A stretch of DNA of 64,000 nucleotides from Hawksworthiomyces lignivorus (GCA_002917075.1 NTMA01000087.1:1-64000), one strand, 5' to 3'. Shown: positions 24,751 through 37,115, numbered from the stretch's first letter. Program-made: numbers and translations. The notes: generated by a model from the sequence alone, not told the origin.

Positions 24751-26390
24751 ATGAGCGATCAACAGAACAACGAGGCCGAGAAGAACGTCAGTCTTCTTCC
24801 CTCACATCTCATCTGCACCTGACCTACCGACTGACTCCCTTGCTAGATCGAGATATGGAAGGTCAAGAAGCTGATCAAGCGCCTTGAGGCTGCTCGCGGC
24901 AACGGCACCAGCATGATCTCACTGATCATCCGTATGTGGCATATCCCCCCGTCTTGAGAGACAATCAACCCGGAGAAAATACGAGCAGAGAATAAAAGTG
25001 AAAATGAGCATTTCGAACTAACAACAAGCACAGCGCCCAAGGACCAGGTCTCTCGTATTTCCAAGATGTTGGCTGAAGAATACGTAGGTTCAGCTACCCC
25101 TCTTCTTCTCTCTGTCCTCTCTGTCCTCTCTCTCTCTCTGTCACACCCACACCCCCCCTTCCCTCTCCTCCTCCTCCTCCTCCTCCTCCTCCTCCTCCCC
25201 CTTCCCCAATATGTCTATTAGTCCACTAACACGCACCCTGTCTCTCTCTCCAGGGTACTGCTTCCAACATCAAGTCTCGCGTCAATCGCCAGTCCGTCCT
25301 CTCTGCCATCACTTCCACCCAGCAGCGTCTCAAGCTGTACAACAAGGTCCCGCCGAATGGCCTCGTCGTCTACTGCGGTGAAATCTTGACCTCCGAGGGC
25401 AAGGAGCGCAAGGTCAACATCGACTTTGAGCCCTTCAAGCCCATCAACACGTCGCTGTACCTGTGCGACAACAAGTTCCACACCGAGGCCCTCGCCGAGC
25501 TGCTCGAGTCGGACCAGAAGTTCGGCTTCATCGTCATGGACGGCAACGGCGCCCTCTTCGGCACCCTGAGCGGCAACACCCGCGAGGTCGTCCACAAGTT
25601 CACCGTCGACCTGCCCAAGAAGCACGGCCGTGGTGGTCAGTCCGCTCTGCGTTTCGCCCGTCTGCGTGACGAGAAGCGCCACAACTACGTGCGCAAGGTC
25701 GCCGAGCTGGCGGTGCAGAACTTTATCACCAACGACAAGGTCAACGTGGCCGGCCTGATCCTGGCCGGCTCCGCCGACTTCAAGAACGACCTCAACGCCT
25801 CCGACATGTTCGACAACCGCCTGCAGGTCAAGGTCATCAAGGTCGTCGACGTGTCGTACGGCGGCGAGAACGGCTTCAACCAGGCCATTGAGCTGTCGTC
25901 CGAGACGCTCGGCAACGTCAAGTTCATCCAGGAGAAGAAGCTCATCGGCAAGTACTTTGAGGAGATCAGCCAGGACACGGGCCGCGTGTGCTACGGCATC
26001 GAGGACACGCTCAAGGCCCTCGAGCTGGGCGCCGTCGAGACGCTCATCGTCTTCGAGAACCTCGAGATCTCGCGCTGGATCCTCAAGGACAGCAACGGCG
26101 CCGAGAACATCCTGCACACCACCAAGCAGCAGGAGACGGGCGACCGCGACAAGTTCCTCGACAAGGAGACGGGCCAGGAGATGGAGGTCGTCTCGCAGGA
26201 GTCCTTCCTCGAGTGGATCGCCGAGCACTACAAGGACTTTGGCACCACGCTCGAGTTCGTCTCGGACCGCTCCACCGAGGGCAACCAGTTCGTCAAGGGC
26301 TTCGGCGGCATCGGCGGCCTCCTTCGCTACAAGGTCAACTTTGAGCAGCTGGCCGATATGGACGACGACGACGAATACTATGACGATTGA
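24751..26390 (+). CDS. SUP45: Eukaryotic peptide chain release factor subunit 1 (eRF1)
   Basis: Recognises all three stop codons in the ribosomal A site and triggers peptide release with eRF3. Four exons: 24751-24786, 24847-24931, 25034-25083, 25254-26390; 435 aa, the normal family length. Stop-codon decoding motifs are intact: NIKS at residues 62-65 and YLCDNKF (126-132). The catalytic GGQ is at 184-186 inside [15 protein letters not shown]. The C-terminal eRF3/ABCE1-binding domain ends in the usual acidic tail ([11 protein letters not shown]). Intron 1 has a weak GTCAGT donor; intron 3 carries about ten CTC repeats. The stop is TGA followed by C, the leakiest context class, and the frame stays open for another 131 codons (see 26391-26786). 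Confidence 0.98.
25165..25198 (+). repeat. CTC trinucleotide repeat in eRF1 intron 3
   Basis: About ten to eleven CTC units form a pyrimidine-only stretch 55 nt before the acceptor at 25253. It may act as an extended polypyrimidine tract; length variation between strains is likely. Confidence 0.8.
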
Positions 26391-26786
26391 CAAATTGATT
26401 CCCTCGTCGACGGCGAGGGACCCGGGACTCAAACCACCATCACCATCACCGCGCATCATCCGACTACGACCGCACCGCTCATGGACGACGACGAAGAAGA
26501 AGAAGCCGCTTATGAAGTGGCCTTTGGGGCTGCCTCTGGCGTCGCCGCTCCTGGCGGCGGCGGCGCCAGCGGCAGCGGCAGCGGCAGCTACCAACCATCG
26601 TCACCGTCCCGTCCAGACCAGGCCGCCCACACGTCCGCGAAGACGTCGCCGTCCCACAAGCACGCCCGGCCGCGCCGGCTGGCCCCAGGCGTGCCGTCAT
26701 CCGCCACGGCACAGTACTTGGGCAGCCACACCAGTTACCAGGTGACGCGGCCCAGCCCGCTTCGCTCCATGATGACGACGTCGTAG
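26391..26786 (+). other. In-frame open extension after the eRF1 stop (candidate readthrough region)
   Basis: Directly after the eRF1 TGA, 131 sense codons continue in the same frame to a TAG at 26784-26786. The first codon is CAA, so the stop context is TGA-CAA. The extension is GC-rich and codon-like, with an acidic run starting MDDDEEEE at 26481, a Gly/Ser linker and a basic His/Pro/Arg segment. GC content falls sharply right after the TAG. Caution: at least one other frame is also open over most of this segment because stops are rare in GC-rich DNA, so openness alone is weak evidence. It could equally be an ordinary 3' UTR. Confidence 0.45.
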
Positions 26787-27940
26787 AATATTTGAGTCTA
26801 GGGAAATTTAAGAAAAAGGGTGAGTTGTGCTTTGTTTCCGGGTCATTCTGCTCTCTGAGCCAGAGCCAGAGCCAGAGCCAGTCGCTCTTTTTTTTTTTTT
26901 TTTTTTTTTTTCGTTGTCTTCTAACAAACATATCTTTAGATGGATCTCAAAAAAGAATGAAAGAATGAAGGAATGCATTGTTTTTTTTTTTTGCTGCCGT
27001 CGTAAGACGTGTGGCCATGGACGTAAAGAGTCGGACGGGTAGAGAGCTCGGATGATCTGGTGATATATCTTTGGATGATTCCTTGGAGGATCTTTAGAGG
27101 TTGGGAGAAAATGGGAGCAGGAATGTGAAAACAAAGAGTTTGCAACCAAGCACAACGTGGCATCTCTCGTTAGTCTTTGCCTTGATCTGCTAGCTCTCAA
27201 TGCTTGCTCCCATTAGGATTCTGTCACGGCCGGCTTACGGCTGGGGACGAGGGTCGCAGAGAACTCATTACCCGTGTTGTCTTGTTTTGGTAGTATAGTT
27301 CACCCAGTCACTCGTTTCAATCTTATACCATTACGCTCCTTAAACCAAATCTCCAGTTCGCTGTCTGGGGTGTGTCGATCCCTCCGTGATGCAATTGCCT
27401 TTTTGGAGACAGATGAAGGCCCATCTTCCCGAATTGATTCTTCGTATAGAGTCCAATGAGGTTCCTTTCGCAGAAAGTATGCAAGATGTCACCCGTAGGG
27501 CGCACAAAGGGCGCAGTCTGTAGACATGTCGACGGACCAAGATCTTTGTTGCAGGCAACGCTTCGGCCTTTTCTCCGACTAATTCTTCTTCTCTAATACA
27601 GTCGGCTTTAAGTAAGAGAGAGTTATAAATCTGCCTATGACCCACACGCTATAGGGCCCAGAGGTTGCGTGAGGACGGGGCGGCTCTAGCACGTCTACCG
27701 CTCTTTTTGCAGAGAGATGTTATTGCCTTTTTTCCCCTCATTCTGAGCCGTGTGCGTTTTACCACATTTGGTAGTAGAAAATCGGTATTTATAAAAAAAA
27801 CTTGCATACCGGGGAAGAAAAAAAAAAAGGAAAAGAAAAAAGAAGAGAAGTTGGAATATTTTTCCCTCTTCTATTTTCTCTTGGCCTTCGCCAAGCGCCT
27901 CAATTTTCTCTCCCCCCCCCCATCGTAGACCGCATACACA
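26787..27940. other. Intergenic region, eRF1 to prephenate dehydratase
   Basis: Contains a T24 run (26888-26911) and A/T-rich DNA, then a more mixed-composition segment from 27190 that begins with a CACGGCCGGCTTACGGC motif. A TATAAAT occurs at 27624, about 315 bp before the next start. No gene is seen. Confidence 0.55.
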
Positions 27941-29198
27941 ATGGCACAACCGGCCAGCCAGCCGGAAGGCGAGCACCGGCCGGCCGTCGCTTTCCTTGGC
28001 CCTGCGGCCTCATATACACACCAGGTGAGTTTTGTGCAAAACCTCTGTCAATGCTGGCAGGCTGCTGACGATGCTGTTTCCCAGGCCGCCCAGTCTGTCT
28101 TCCCCGGCCCCGAGTGGGACCTCCTGCCGGTGGCCACCATCAAGGGTGAGCAGTGCTCTCCGCGCACTCCCAGCGTTTTCTCTCCCCTTGGTCCCCTAGC
28201 GTGCATTGTAACTTACCCCGGGCTGGTCCCCAGACGTCTTCGAGGCCGTCCGAACTGGGCAGGCCGCCTACGGCGTCGTGCCCTTTGAGAACTCCACCCA
28301 CGGGCCGGTGACGTTTACGCTGGCGGGGCTGGCCGACCGCGACGGCGTCTACGGCGACCTGTCCGTGTGCGGCGAGACCTACCTGGCCGTGCACCACTAC
28401 CTTCTGGGGCGGCGGCAGCCGGCAGCCGCAGCGACAGCGGCAGCGGCAGAGCAGGGACAGCCCGCGCCCGCGCCGCCAGCGGGAGAAGAGGCGGACGGCG
28501 TGCCGCTGGCCTCGCTGGACCACATCACGCGGCTGTACTCGCACCCGCAGGCTTTTGGGCAGACGACGGCGTTTGTGCGCAAGTACCTGTCGACGTCGTC
28601 GTCGTCGTCGTCGACATCTTCTTCGGCGCGCACGGCCCCGCTCGAGACCATCGACGCCAGCTCCACCAGCCGCGCCGCCGAGCTGGCCGCCGCCGACCCC
28701 TCGGGCCGCAGCGCCGCCATCTCCAGCGCGCTGGCCGCGCAGGCTGCGGGGCTGGACGTGCTGGCGCGCTGCATCGAGGACCGGCCCGACAACACGACGC
28801 GCTTCTACGTCCTGCGCGGTGGCAAGAAGGACGCGACGGCTGCGGTCGCTGCGGTGCTGCCCCCCGCCCGCGACGGGCCCAAGTCGCTCGTCTCCTTCAC
28901 CGTGCCCCACCGCAGCCCCGGCGCCCTGGCCGACGTGCTGGACTGCTTCCGCCGCGGCGGCCTCAACCTGACCAGCATCAACAGCCTGCCCAGTCTGATC
29001 CGCCCGTTTCAGTACCTCTTCTTTGTCGAGTTCGAGCACGGCGGCAGCGGCGAGGGCGGCAGCGCCGCTCCGCCGCCCGAAGAGACGCCCGACCAGCGCG
29101 TGCAGCGCGTGCTGGCCGAGGTCGCCAAGGTCGCCCAGACGTGGCGGCTGCTGGGCACGTGGGAGAAGCCCGACGAGCCCGAGACCGCGGCGCCGTAG
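27941..29198 (+). CDS. PHA2: Prephenate dehydratase
   Basis: Converts prephenate to phenylpyruvate, the committed step of phenylalanine synthesis. Three exons: 27941-28024, 28085-28145, 28234-29198; 369 aa. The N-terminus has the family opening VAFLGPAASYTHQ; further catalytic-domain landmarks are YGVVPFENSTHG, LYSHPQAFGQ and the conserved TRFYVL motif (around residue 236). A C-terminal ACT domain (about 260-365) starting KSLVSFTVPHRSPGALADVL indicates feedback control by phenylalanine. Two low-complexity inserts (an Ala/Gln/Pro segment near residue 125 and a Ser run near 175) lengthen it relative to bacterial enzymes. It is convergent with the HTD2-type gene, 292 bp between stops. Confidence 0.95.
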
Positions 29199-29490
29199 GG
29201 GGGGGGAGGGCTGCGAGGAGCATTGGGAGAGGGGAGGATTCATACCACTTTGTAGGCAAACGGGGACAATGGGAAAACGTCTAGCTCACAAAAAAGGAGA
29301 AAGTGCTTTAGAGAAAAAGGTGTAAAATAAAAAGCGGTATACTTTTCCCGGGTTGTACATTCTTCATAGATTTATATGAGAGTCTCAAATGATTTTTTTT
29401 TAATTTTTACAGCGAGCTTTTTCTCGAATGCTCAAAAAGACAGCTACAAATCCACTCGTCCCGCACTTATCTCTTAATTCTCTCCCAGCA

Positions 29491-30814
29491 TCATGCTGCC
29501 TCCGTGATGGCCGTGCCGCGCACCGAGAGCCCGCCCTGCACGTTCTCGACCCAGACGTCCCACTGGACGCCGCCGTCGGCGGCCGCCTCGCTGCCGTTGG
29601 GGTTCCGCCGGACGCACACGCGCAGCGGCTCGTGCGCGTACAGCGGGGCCAGGTTGCGGTAGGAGATGCTGCGGATAGCCGCCGGCGCCTGCGCCCGCAC
29701 CGCCGACAGCATCAGCACCAGCGACAGCGGGCCGTGAACCAGCAGGCCGCGGTGGCCCTCGATCTCGCGGCAGTAGCCCGGGTCCAGGTGGATCGAGTGC
29801 GCGTTGAACGTGAGCGCGCTGAAGTGGAACAGCAGCGACTGCGGCGGCGCCAGCTCGAAGCTATAGTCGGCCGCGTAGGGGGCTGTCAGAGGCTGGAAGT
29901 TAGTTCTCTTGCTCGGCTCTGCAGAACCGCTATTCTCTTTGGTTTTCTAGCCGGAAGGGAAAGGGGAAGGAGGGAGACGCACCCTTGACAATCTTGGGCT
30001 CCTTGGCTGCCGCCGCCGCTTTGGCCCGGCCGCCCTCGTCTTCCTCCCGCATAAACACCAGCGTCCGCCGCTCCTCCACGGCCGGGCTGGCCTCCACCGC
30101 CGCCTCCATGCCCGCCCGCGCCTGCGGCGACAGATCGCTGCCGCTGCTGCTGCCGCCGCCGCCCACGTCCGGCACCGGCCCGTACCGCCGCCACACGTCC
30201 ACAAAGATCTTCTCGCGCCCCGGCGGGCCCGTCACCTTGGCGTCCGGCCCCAGCCGCTCTACGCACACCGCCCGCCGGTTGTCCAGCCGCAGGTCGCCCG
30301 GCGCTCGGAACCGCACCTCGCCGCCCGCCCACATGCGCCGCACAAAGGGCGCGCCCGGCGACTGCGCTGGGTCCGTGCCGTCCGGCAGCAGCAGCGACGG
30401 CGGCGCCTGCAGCGGGAAGTAGACCAGGTGGTGGCCCGCCGGCAGGACCGCCGCCGCGGACGCAGAGGGCAGGCGAAACGCGTCCTGTGCCGCAGAAGAC
30501 CGGTCAAACTGCACGGCCCCGGCCGCCGCCGGGAGATAGTCCGAGAGCGAGACGTTGAGCAGGTGCGAGTGTGTGGGCGAGAGCACGTCGTACGTTGCCT
30601 TGGCAGGACGGGCCGCCAGGGCCGCCCGCAGCGCGTCAAAGTCGATGGCCTGCTGCTGCTGCTGCTGTCGCGACGATGTCGTGCTGAGAAAGCGACAGCG
30701 GCACGCATCGTGTGGGCGGAAGCTAGCCGAGGCTGTGGCTGCCGTGCTGAGCGAGGACCAACGCGGCCTTGCACGCCGGGCTATGGCTGTTGCAGAAGGG
30801 ATCACAGAAGGCAT
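29491..30814 (-). CDS. HTD2: Mitochondrial 3-hydroxyacyl-thioester dehydratase (HTD2 type)
   Basis: Dehydrates 3-hydroxyacyl-ACP in mitochondrial type II fatty-acid synthesis, the pathway that supplies octanoyl-ACP for lipoate. Two exons: 30814-29983 and 29882-29491, 407 aa, with branch site CTAAC in the intron. The first ~50 residues are Arg/Ser/Ala-rich without acidic residues and precede a short Gln run, as expected of a mitochondrial presequence. The body has the fungal HTD2 block GHHLVYFP...PFVRRMWAGG. The C-terminal hot-dog (MaoC-like) half has the active-site region ALTFNAHSIHLDPGY followed by LLVHGPL. An in-frame start further upstream exists only at a less plausible position. Confidence 0.92.
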
Positions 30815-31522
30815 AGTTTCGCAAAACGATATGTCAATTGCATACAAGGGGCAACAACAATGAATAGAATCTAATTGGAATGAAAAAATATGTTTTGCTC
30901 TTTTTTTTTTGTTTTTCTTTTCTCAGTTTACATCCTACTACATCGGAAGCTTCTCTGAGAGAGAAACATATACACCAGAAAGTGGGGAAAGGACTTAGGC
31001 TTCTCATCATGGGAATTGCCTAGCGGAACCAAAGCCGACATCAGATCCGTGCCTGTCAGCAACATCTTTAGTCCACGCCATATCCGAGGATCATTGCGGA
31101 GGTGTGGTTCAATGTTCCGACTTATTTTCCCTTCTGTTTTTTTTTTTTTGCTTGTCGAATGTTCTCCCAGTATCGGAATATTATAACATGATGCGTTCTC
31201 AATGACACTGCACACACATCACACACTGCATGTCTGCGCTACAATAATAAGACGGAGGATTGAGTGCAAAAAGCCAGGTATATCATTCAAACAAAGAGGT
31301 ATCTTTAATCATATGCGACTATGCTGTATCCTTCTCCATGATGTCCGGGTTCTCGTGAGATTCGCCGGTAAATGCCATATTGCCCAAGTAGGTTTTCCCA
31401 AGAAGTCCTGTCCTCTTTTATCCCTATGCTATCCTAGCATCCATCGTCCAAATTAAGATGCTGCAACGTGTCACTGCAGTCGTACACCACTAGCCATTTG
31501 TCCTATGTGTAGTCTCTATACA
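30815..31522. other. Intergenic region, HTD2 promoter / LRR gene 3' flank
   Basis: 707 bp of A/T-rich DNA with T runs near 30901 and 31140. No gene or RNA is recognised. Confidence 0.6.
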
Positions 31523-34500
31523 TCAATTGCAGACGAAGCATTCTGAGCCGTCTGCCAATGTGAACTTTTCCAAGATTTTTGCTAAATCTGGCTCAGCAAA
31601 CGCTTTCTCGATGAACGTGTTGTCCAACGTACCATTGGCTGCGTTCTCCAAAGTAATCTTCGGCGTCACTGGGAATTCCCAGCTGGGACTGACGCCGTCC
31701 ACCGGGCTGTTGAGAGCCTCGTCATCTTGAGGCACCCGGTACGGCATATCTTCCGGGACCTGGGACATAGCTGCCACCGCAGTGACCGGCGGCTGCCTGG
31801 CTCCCAATGGCGGTAATGCTTCTGGGAGCGCTGCAGGCTCCTGCTCGTTCAGCTGAACCTGGGCTGCAGCCTCCTCTTCCTCTTCTTCCATCGGTGTTGT
31901 AGTAAACATCACCCCTTCGGGTGCTCGCAGCTGCAGACTCGGCCATCCTCGCTCCCCGCAGGTGTCCAGCGCTTCGTCAAGGTCCACGATGCAATTTCCA
32001 CTCTGTTGCAGATGGGTCATATTTCGTGACATGTGCGACATGATCTCTGCTGCCGCAGCGTGAATGTCCCCGCGCAGAAGTGTCTTATGCCGCTCCACAT
32101 CGTGGTCGATAACAACGGATTTTCGCCGCTGCTTGGATCCCGTAGGTTTCGCCGGAGACGGCGGCTGCGGCATCTCTTTGAGGGAGCGCTTTAGAATTTC
32201 TTCCAGCTCTTCCTCCGGCAGCGGGTACAGCAGCAGCGTGTGGTTTGCCTCGAGGCTCTTCGCCATGTAATTCAGGCTCGTCGCATTGAACCCGTTGTCT
32301 CCGCAGTCTAGATACAGCAGGGCCTTGGCTGCCTGAACGGCAGAACTCAGAGCATCGACGTCGTCGTGGAGGTTTTGGTTCCGAACGCGCAGATGCGTCA
32401 GCGTCGTGTTGTTGGCCAGCCCAGCGAGAGCACGTCCGAAGCCTTTACCTAATTGGCCATCATCCAGCTTTCCGCAGAATCCGGACAGGTCGAGATACCG
32501 GACAGACTGGTTCTCGGCGAAAAAGTGCTCAAGAGCTTTGATCGTCTTGCTGCCACACGTGTCATCAGTCGTCGGGATGGGAGCAGTTCCTACCAGGCTC
32601 AGGTAGTCAATGTATTTATTTGTGGCCAGGGCTCCGATGAGACGGGTATAGTTCGCCTCGTCCTGGAACTCAACCATGTTCAGGTGCAGCCCAAATCTGC
32701 CACCCCAGCAGCCAGCAACAGCCCGAGCAAAGTCGTCAATGCCTCTCTCGAGTGGATTGCTGCTGAGATGAAGATGGATGTCGTACAGACCTGCCATGGC
32801 ACTGAAGATGCGTCCAGCACTGTGGCCAGTCAAACCACAGTTGTTCAAGACCAGCCGGCGCAGAGAGTAGGCATAGCCACCATTTTGCATAGACGCCTGG
32901 CGAGCAGAGAGGTTCGAAATAAACTTCTCGAGCGCGTTGATGGAGCTGTCATTTAACTTAAAGGAAAAGAAAATTTCATGATTAGCTTCTCTGCAGTTAT
33001 TTGCAGCAGGGTTGCAGGGTTTTTCAGGAAAGCTCACCTTGAAGTTCGAAATATCTAGCTCCTCGAGGTGTTCCAAGCGATCAAGCGCCTCAAACGACAG
33101 CAGCTCATCATCATACGTGCCCGACAGGCTGCCCGAGAGGTTCAGCTGCCTCAGGCTACCGACGGACTCCATAAACCGTTGAACCATTGTAGCAGGAACT
33201 CTTCCAAAATTCTGCGAGACATCCAGCAACCGCAGTGTCCAAGCAGACTGAGAAAGGGCTTGGAACAGCGTCTTCATGGAGTGGTCTGAGAGGCCACAGT
33301 TGGCTACATCCAAGGCTTCGAGGCCAACGGCTTCTTGTGATGGTGTAACGACAACACTTAGCTGATCATTGGGAGCAAGATAGCCAGCTAAACGCACCGG
33401 GATTAGTATGGAGTAAAAACACAGGCTCCAATCTTGACATGGGGGCACCTACCAAGACTGTCAATGTCAACTTCACCAAGCGTACAGCCCCTCAGGAAGA
33501 GACGGTTGCATCGCGTGAGACCAGCTGCCAGCAGGTTCAGTATGGGAACCAGAAACTGAACACTGTGGTTGGCGAGGTTGTCCTTGTGGATAGCTGGCAA
33601 GCAATTTGTGAAGTCAATCTGCCGGATCTTTCCCGAAGCAAAAGCCAAGGCGTGGAACTCCTGGTGCAGAATGCTAGCTTTCTGAACTAGCGAAGTTTCG
33701 TGCGTGGTCAAGCAGACACCTAGATAGCATGGGTTAGCAGAGGAAGACAACAGATCAAACATAGTAGAACATGGACGAGAAGAGGGCACCGTACCACTAC
33801 GGCTCATATAAGCGACGTTGCCTCTCCGGCAGCCGTCGTATTTGTCCAGGAGATTAGAAAGATCTACATAACAGAACGACAGAGACTTGAAATAGTCATT
33901 GTACCGTAACGCCCGCAGGACGGCGAGAAGCTGCAGGTCTGTGTAGGCACCACCCTTTGGAGAGGGCAGCACGCGGAATTCAGGGGCGTGGATCGTGCGC
34001 CAGTTAATCTCCCAGTCGATGGGATCGCAGTGGTACGCAGCACAAAAGGCCGTGAGGGTTCTCTGGAAGCCGCCAAAGTCTTCGCCGGCAACAATGTGCT
34101 GGGGCGTAGGGAGGCCAATGACGCGGAAAATCTCCTGCGTCTGCCACGGCGTCGGCCAGGCCGGCTTCAGAAACTTGTCGGCTTTGGTGAGAGTCAGGAT
34201 AATGCGGCGATAGTGTCGGCTAGAGAGCTCCAGGCCGACGGGGCTCTTAAATGGGTCGCGGAATCTCATAGCAAAGCGCTCGTCGCGTGACGACCAGTCA
34301 GCCGAGAACGACTCGAGCGTGACGATTCCGCACGCCTGATACCGCACTTCAAGTGCCGTCGACTGGACGGCGGAAGCGCGGCCGATCTCAATGAAGAAGC
34401 AGAGGTTGATGCCGACTACAAGGTAGTGGGAGGATACGCCCTCCTGCTGGGACTTCTTGTGTTTGTCGTCCGATTTCTGCCTGGTGCGGTCCGGTGCATT

Positions 34501-35610
34501 CCGGTAGACGACGGGAAAGATTTCAGGGACGCTATTTACGAAATTCGGCTCTTCCGTTTGAAAGACCCTCCGGATGCACTCCTCAACTTCGTAGTAGACG
34601 CGTGGCGAATCTGGCTGGTCTCGGTTCTTGGTCTTGATCGTGGACGCAAGAGTGTCTAGGCAGGCTTCACGGCTGCGGAAATCTTTGATATAAACCGTCA
34701 CGCCACATGTAGCAATGTTAGGATACGAGAACCGCCACCATATCTCAATACCATTGGGCGGGCGAACGGCGTCGGCCTGAAAGACGGAGATTACAGAATG
34801 CAGAGAGATTACATGCACCGGGTCTGCGGGCGGAAGCATCGAAGATTTTGTGCTGGTCGCGTTCTCCTGGCTGGGGGCAGCAGGTGGGACATCAGCAAGC
34901 TGCGGGAGCGCTGCAAATGCGTCGGCCTTAGTCTTGAAGAGAAGAATGAAGTCGGTGGTCAAAACGAGGTAGCCGATCCGGCTCTTTGAAGGCAGCGACT
35001 CGGGATAATCGAGCGGCGTATGCATCTCCGCAGGCTGGACACGCCAGTCGAGAGCATTGCTAGACGAGCTGCCACTCAGCGTAGTTGAAGCCCGAGATAC
35101 GCGGCTAAAGACATCCGACCCTGTGGAACCTCGGCGGCCTTGCAGCTCATGACTCGACATGCGCTTGTGTGACTTACGGAGGACTTTCCGAGGAACGTAG
35201 GCCATAAACTGCAGCTGCGGTGAGGTGGAGGATGGCGACTCGGGCGAAGCTGATAAAGCCGCTGTAGAGATGGAAGACGCAGAGGCGGCAGAGGGCCGAA
35301 CGGAAGAAGTGGAACCACGGCTCCGAGACCGAATAGCACGGGGCATGTAAGACTGGAGAAAGCCGCTCTTGCTACTTTCGAATGAGCTAGCCCTTGAGCT
35401 GGTCGAAAACACAGTCATATCGGATTGTGACTTTGATTTACTGATATGGGATTTGCCAGCTTTGGCGGCAGATAACGAGGGGAATGATGCACCTGACGAT
35501 GCAGGCGAAGCGGGTGCAATGGCGAGTGAGGATGGTGAAGGAGAAACGACCTGCTGTGCCTGCTGCGCCTGCTGTGCCTGATGGCTTCTTTTCCGGCGCA
35601 GGATATCCAT
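31523..35610 (-). CDS. Large PH-like / leucine-rich-repeat protein (CARMIL-like layout)
   Basis: Four exons: 35610-33795, 33719-33453, 33387-33038, 32956-31523; 1,288 aa. The start MDILRRKRS at 35610 precedes a CAG/Gln-Ala repeat. Residues 1-190 are Ser-rich and basic. Residues about 195-330 and 380-500 look like PH-type beta folds (IGYLVLTTDFILLFK; VISLHSVISVFQ; SHYLVVGINLCFFIE). About 550-1040 form an RNI-type LRR domain with repeats such as LEALDVANCGLSD, LRLLDVSQN, LRRLVLNNCGLTG and VRYLDLSG. The tail (1060-1288) is acidic and Pro-rich. The PH-then-LRR order resembles CARMIL/LRRC16 actin-capping regulators, but I see no clear capping-protein-binding motif, so function is unproven. Introns 1 (75 nt) and 3 (81 nt) are multiples of three without stops. 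Confidence 0.85.
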
Positions 35611-37115
35611 TTTGCAAAAGTGGGAGTTCCTGGGATGGCGAGCCTTATCTGGCCCCTCCCAAATATATGCAGCGGCAGAGGAGCAAGATATGTCGTATTT
35701 GGTGATGTTCGAGGGCGGAGAAAAAGGGAGGTGGTGGAGTGGATGAGAGCTCCTCTTGGAGCGGTCAGTCAGCACCAGAAGCCAGACAGGCGAGAATCAT
35801 GCAATTTCGACCGTCAGAAGATCGGACGCATCCAAGGGGTGGGAAAAGGTCAAAACGAAATTTCCCTCGCGAACAGGACGGTGAAACGGATTAAAAGAGA
35901 ATGGGAGAGCGGCCCACGATAGCAGAGCAGGAGGCTTGAGATAAGCTCAATAGCTTTCAGACGAATGCAGATATGTCTCTTCACAAGTCGAGTGCTACCC
36001 GACTGAGACCAAGTTCAACGGCATGGAGAGGGAAATCTGGCGGGGGATGAGAAATCGCGTGCGGCAAACCCAATTGTGTGTGAAAATGTGTCTGATTTTC
36101 TGAGTCTAATTTTTTTTTTCTTTCCTTTTTCCACAAGGAAAAGCAGAACTCTGTGGGCGTTTGTCAAAATCGAGTCGGGTGTCTCAGCCGCATTGCGGTG
36201 TCCGACATTCCTCAGCAATATGCGTGAGACCGCCGAAAACAGGTCTAGGGTGAAGGAGATAGCGAGCGAGTGAGCGAAGCGAGTGAGTGAGTCGCCTGAT
36301 AGCAACTGAAGCACGCAAAAAGGAGAACAAGCAAAAGAACCTCCCAGACGATCACGGGAAAGCTAGATAGCAAGAAGAAGCAAGGAAACACAAAGGAAAC
36401 ACAAAACGAGAGGCAAAAAAGGAGAGAACGTGAGGTTATTCGGATGCTGGCCACGAGCAAACCAAACAAATGGGGATGGGGAAGGAACAGCTGGTGAGAT
36501 AAATTGGACAGCCAGGAACCGCGAAGCAGGGAAGGCGTAACTCTCAGCTTTCGGTGTGCTTGCCTTGCATGGCAGCATGGGTGTATGTTCCTTGTTTTTG
36601 GGTTAGTCTGATCGTACGCAGCCCATTAGCGCAGGTTACATCCAGTGCTTTACGAGGTATTCAAGGCAGGAGGGGATTGGGACATGTGCAAAAATGCATC
36701 CTATTACGAGCAACGCGGCTTTGAATACGGGGACCACGACTACGACTACAACCACAGAAGGAAAGAACGAAATGACAAAATGAGACGTAAGAGAATGACG
36801 GGTAAGAAGCGATAAAATAATAATACATCCAAGCGGTATTGTGCAGCTGCCTGGCCCTCTCATCGTAAATAAACAAAAAATAAATAAATAAAAATACAAG
36901 AGGTGGAGGAAACAACTGATGCAAGATACACGTACGTAGATGGGGACCTTTTTTTTGGAGACTCTTCAGCAGCAAGATCGCCGACGGGATCACCTTTCAG
37001 CTTTTGTTGCGTGGCTGCCACCAAAGTGGGCAGGAGAAAAGGATCGACGGCCGGTATTTTTTGGCGTGGAAAGTAATGATGTCTACGCTGCCCAGCCTTT
37101 TCCAGAGGGGGGGGC

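Noticed and set aside
25218..26594. A 458-codon minus-strand open frame
   Set aside because: Antisense shadow of eRF1; no domain, and eRF1 is certain on the other strand.
28140..29243. A 367-codon minus-strand open frame
   Set aside because: Antisense shadow of prephenate dehydratase.
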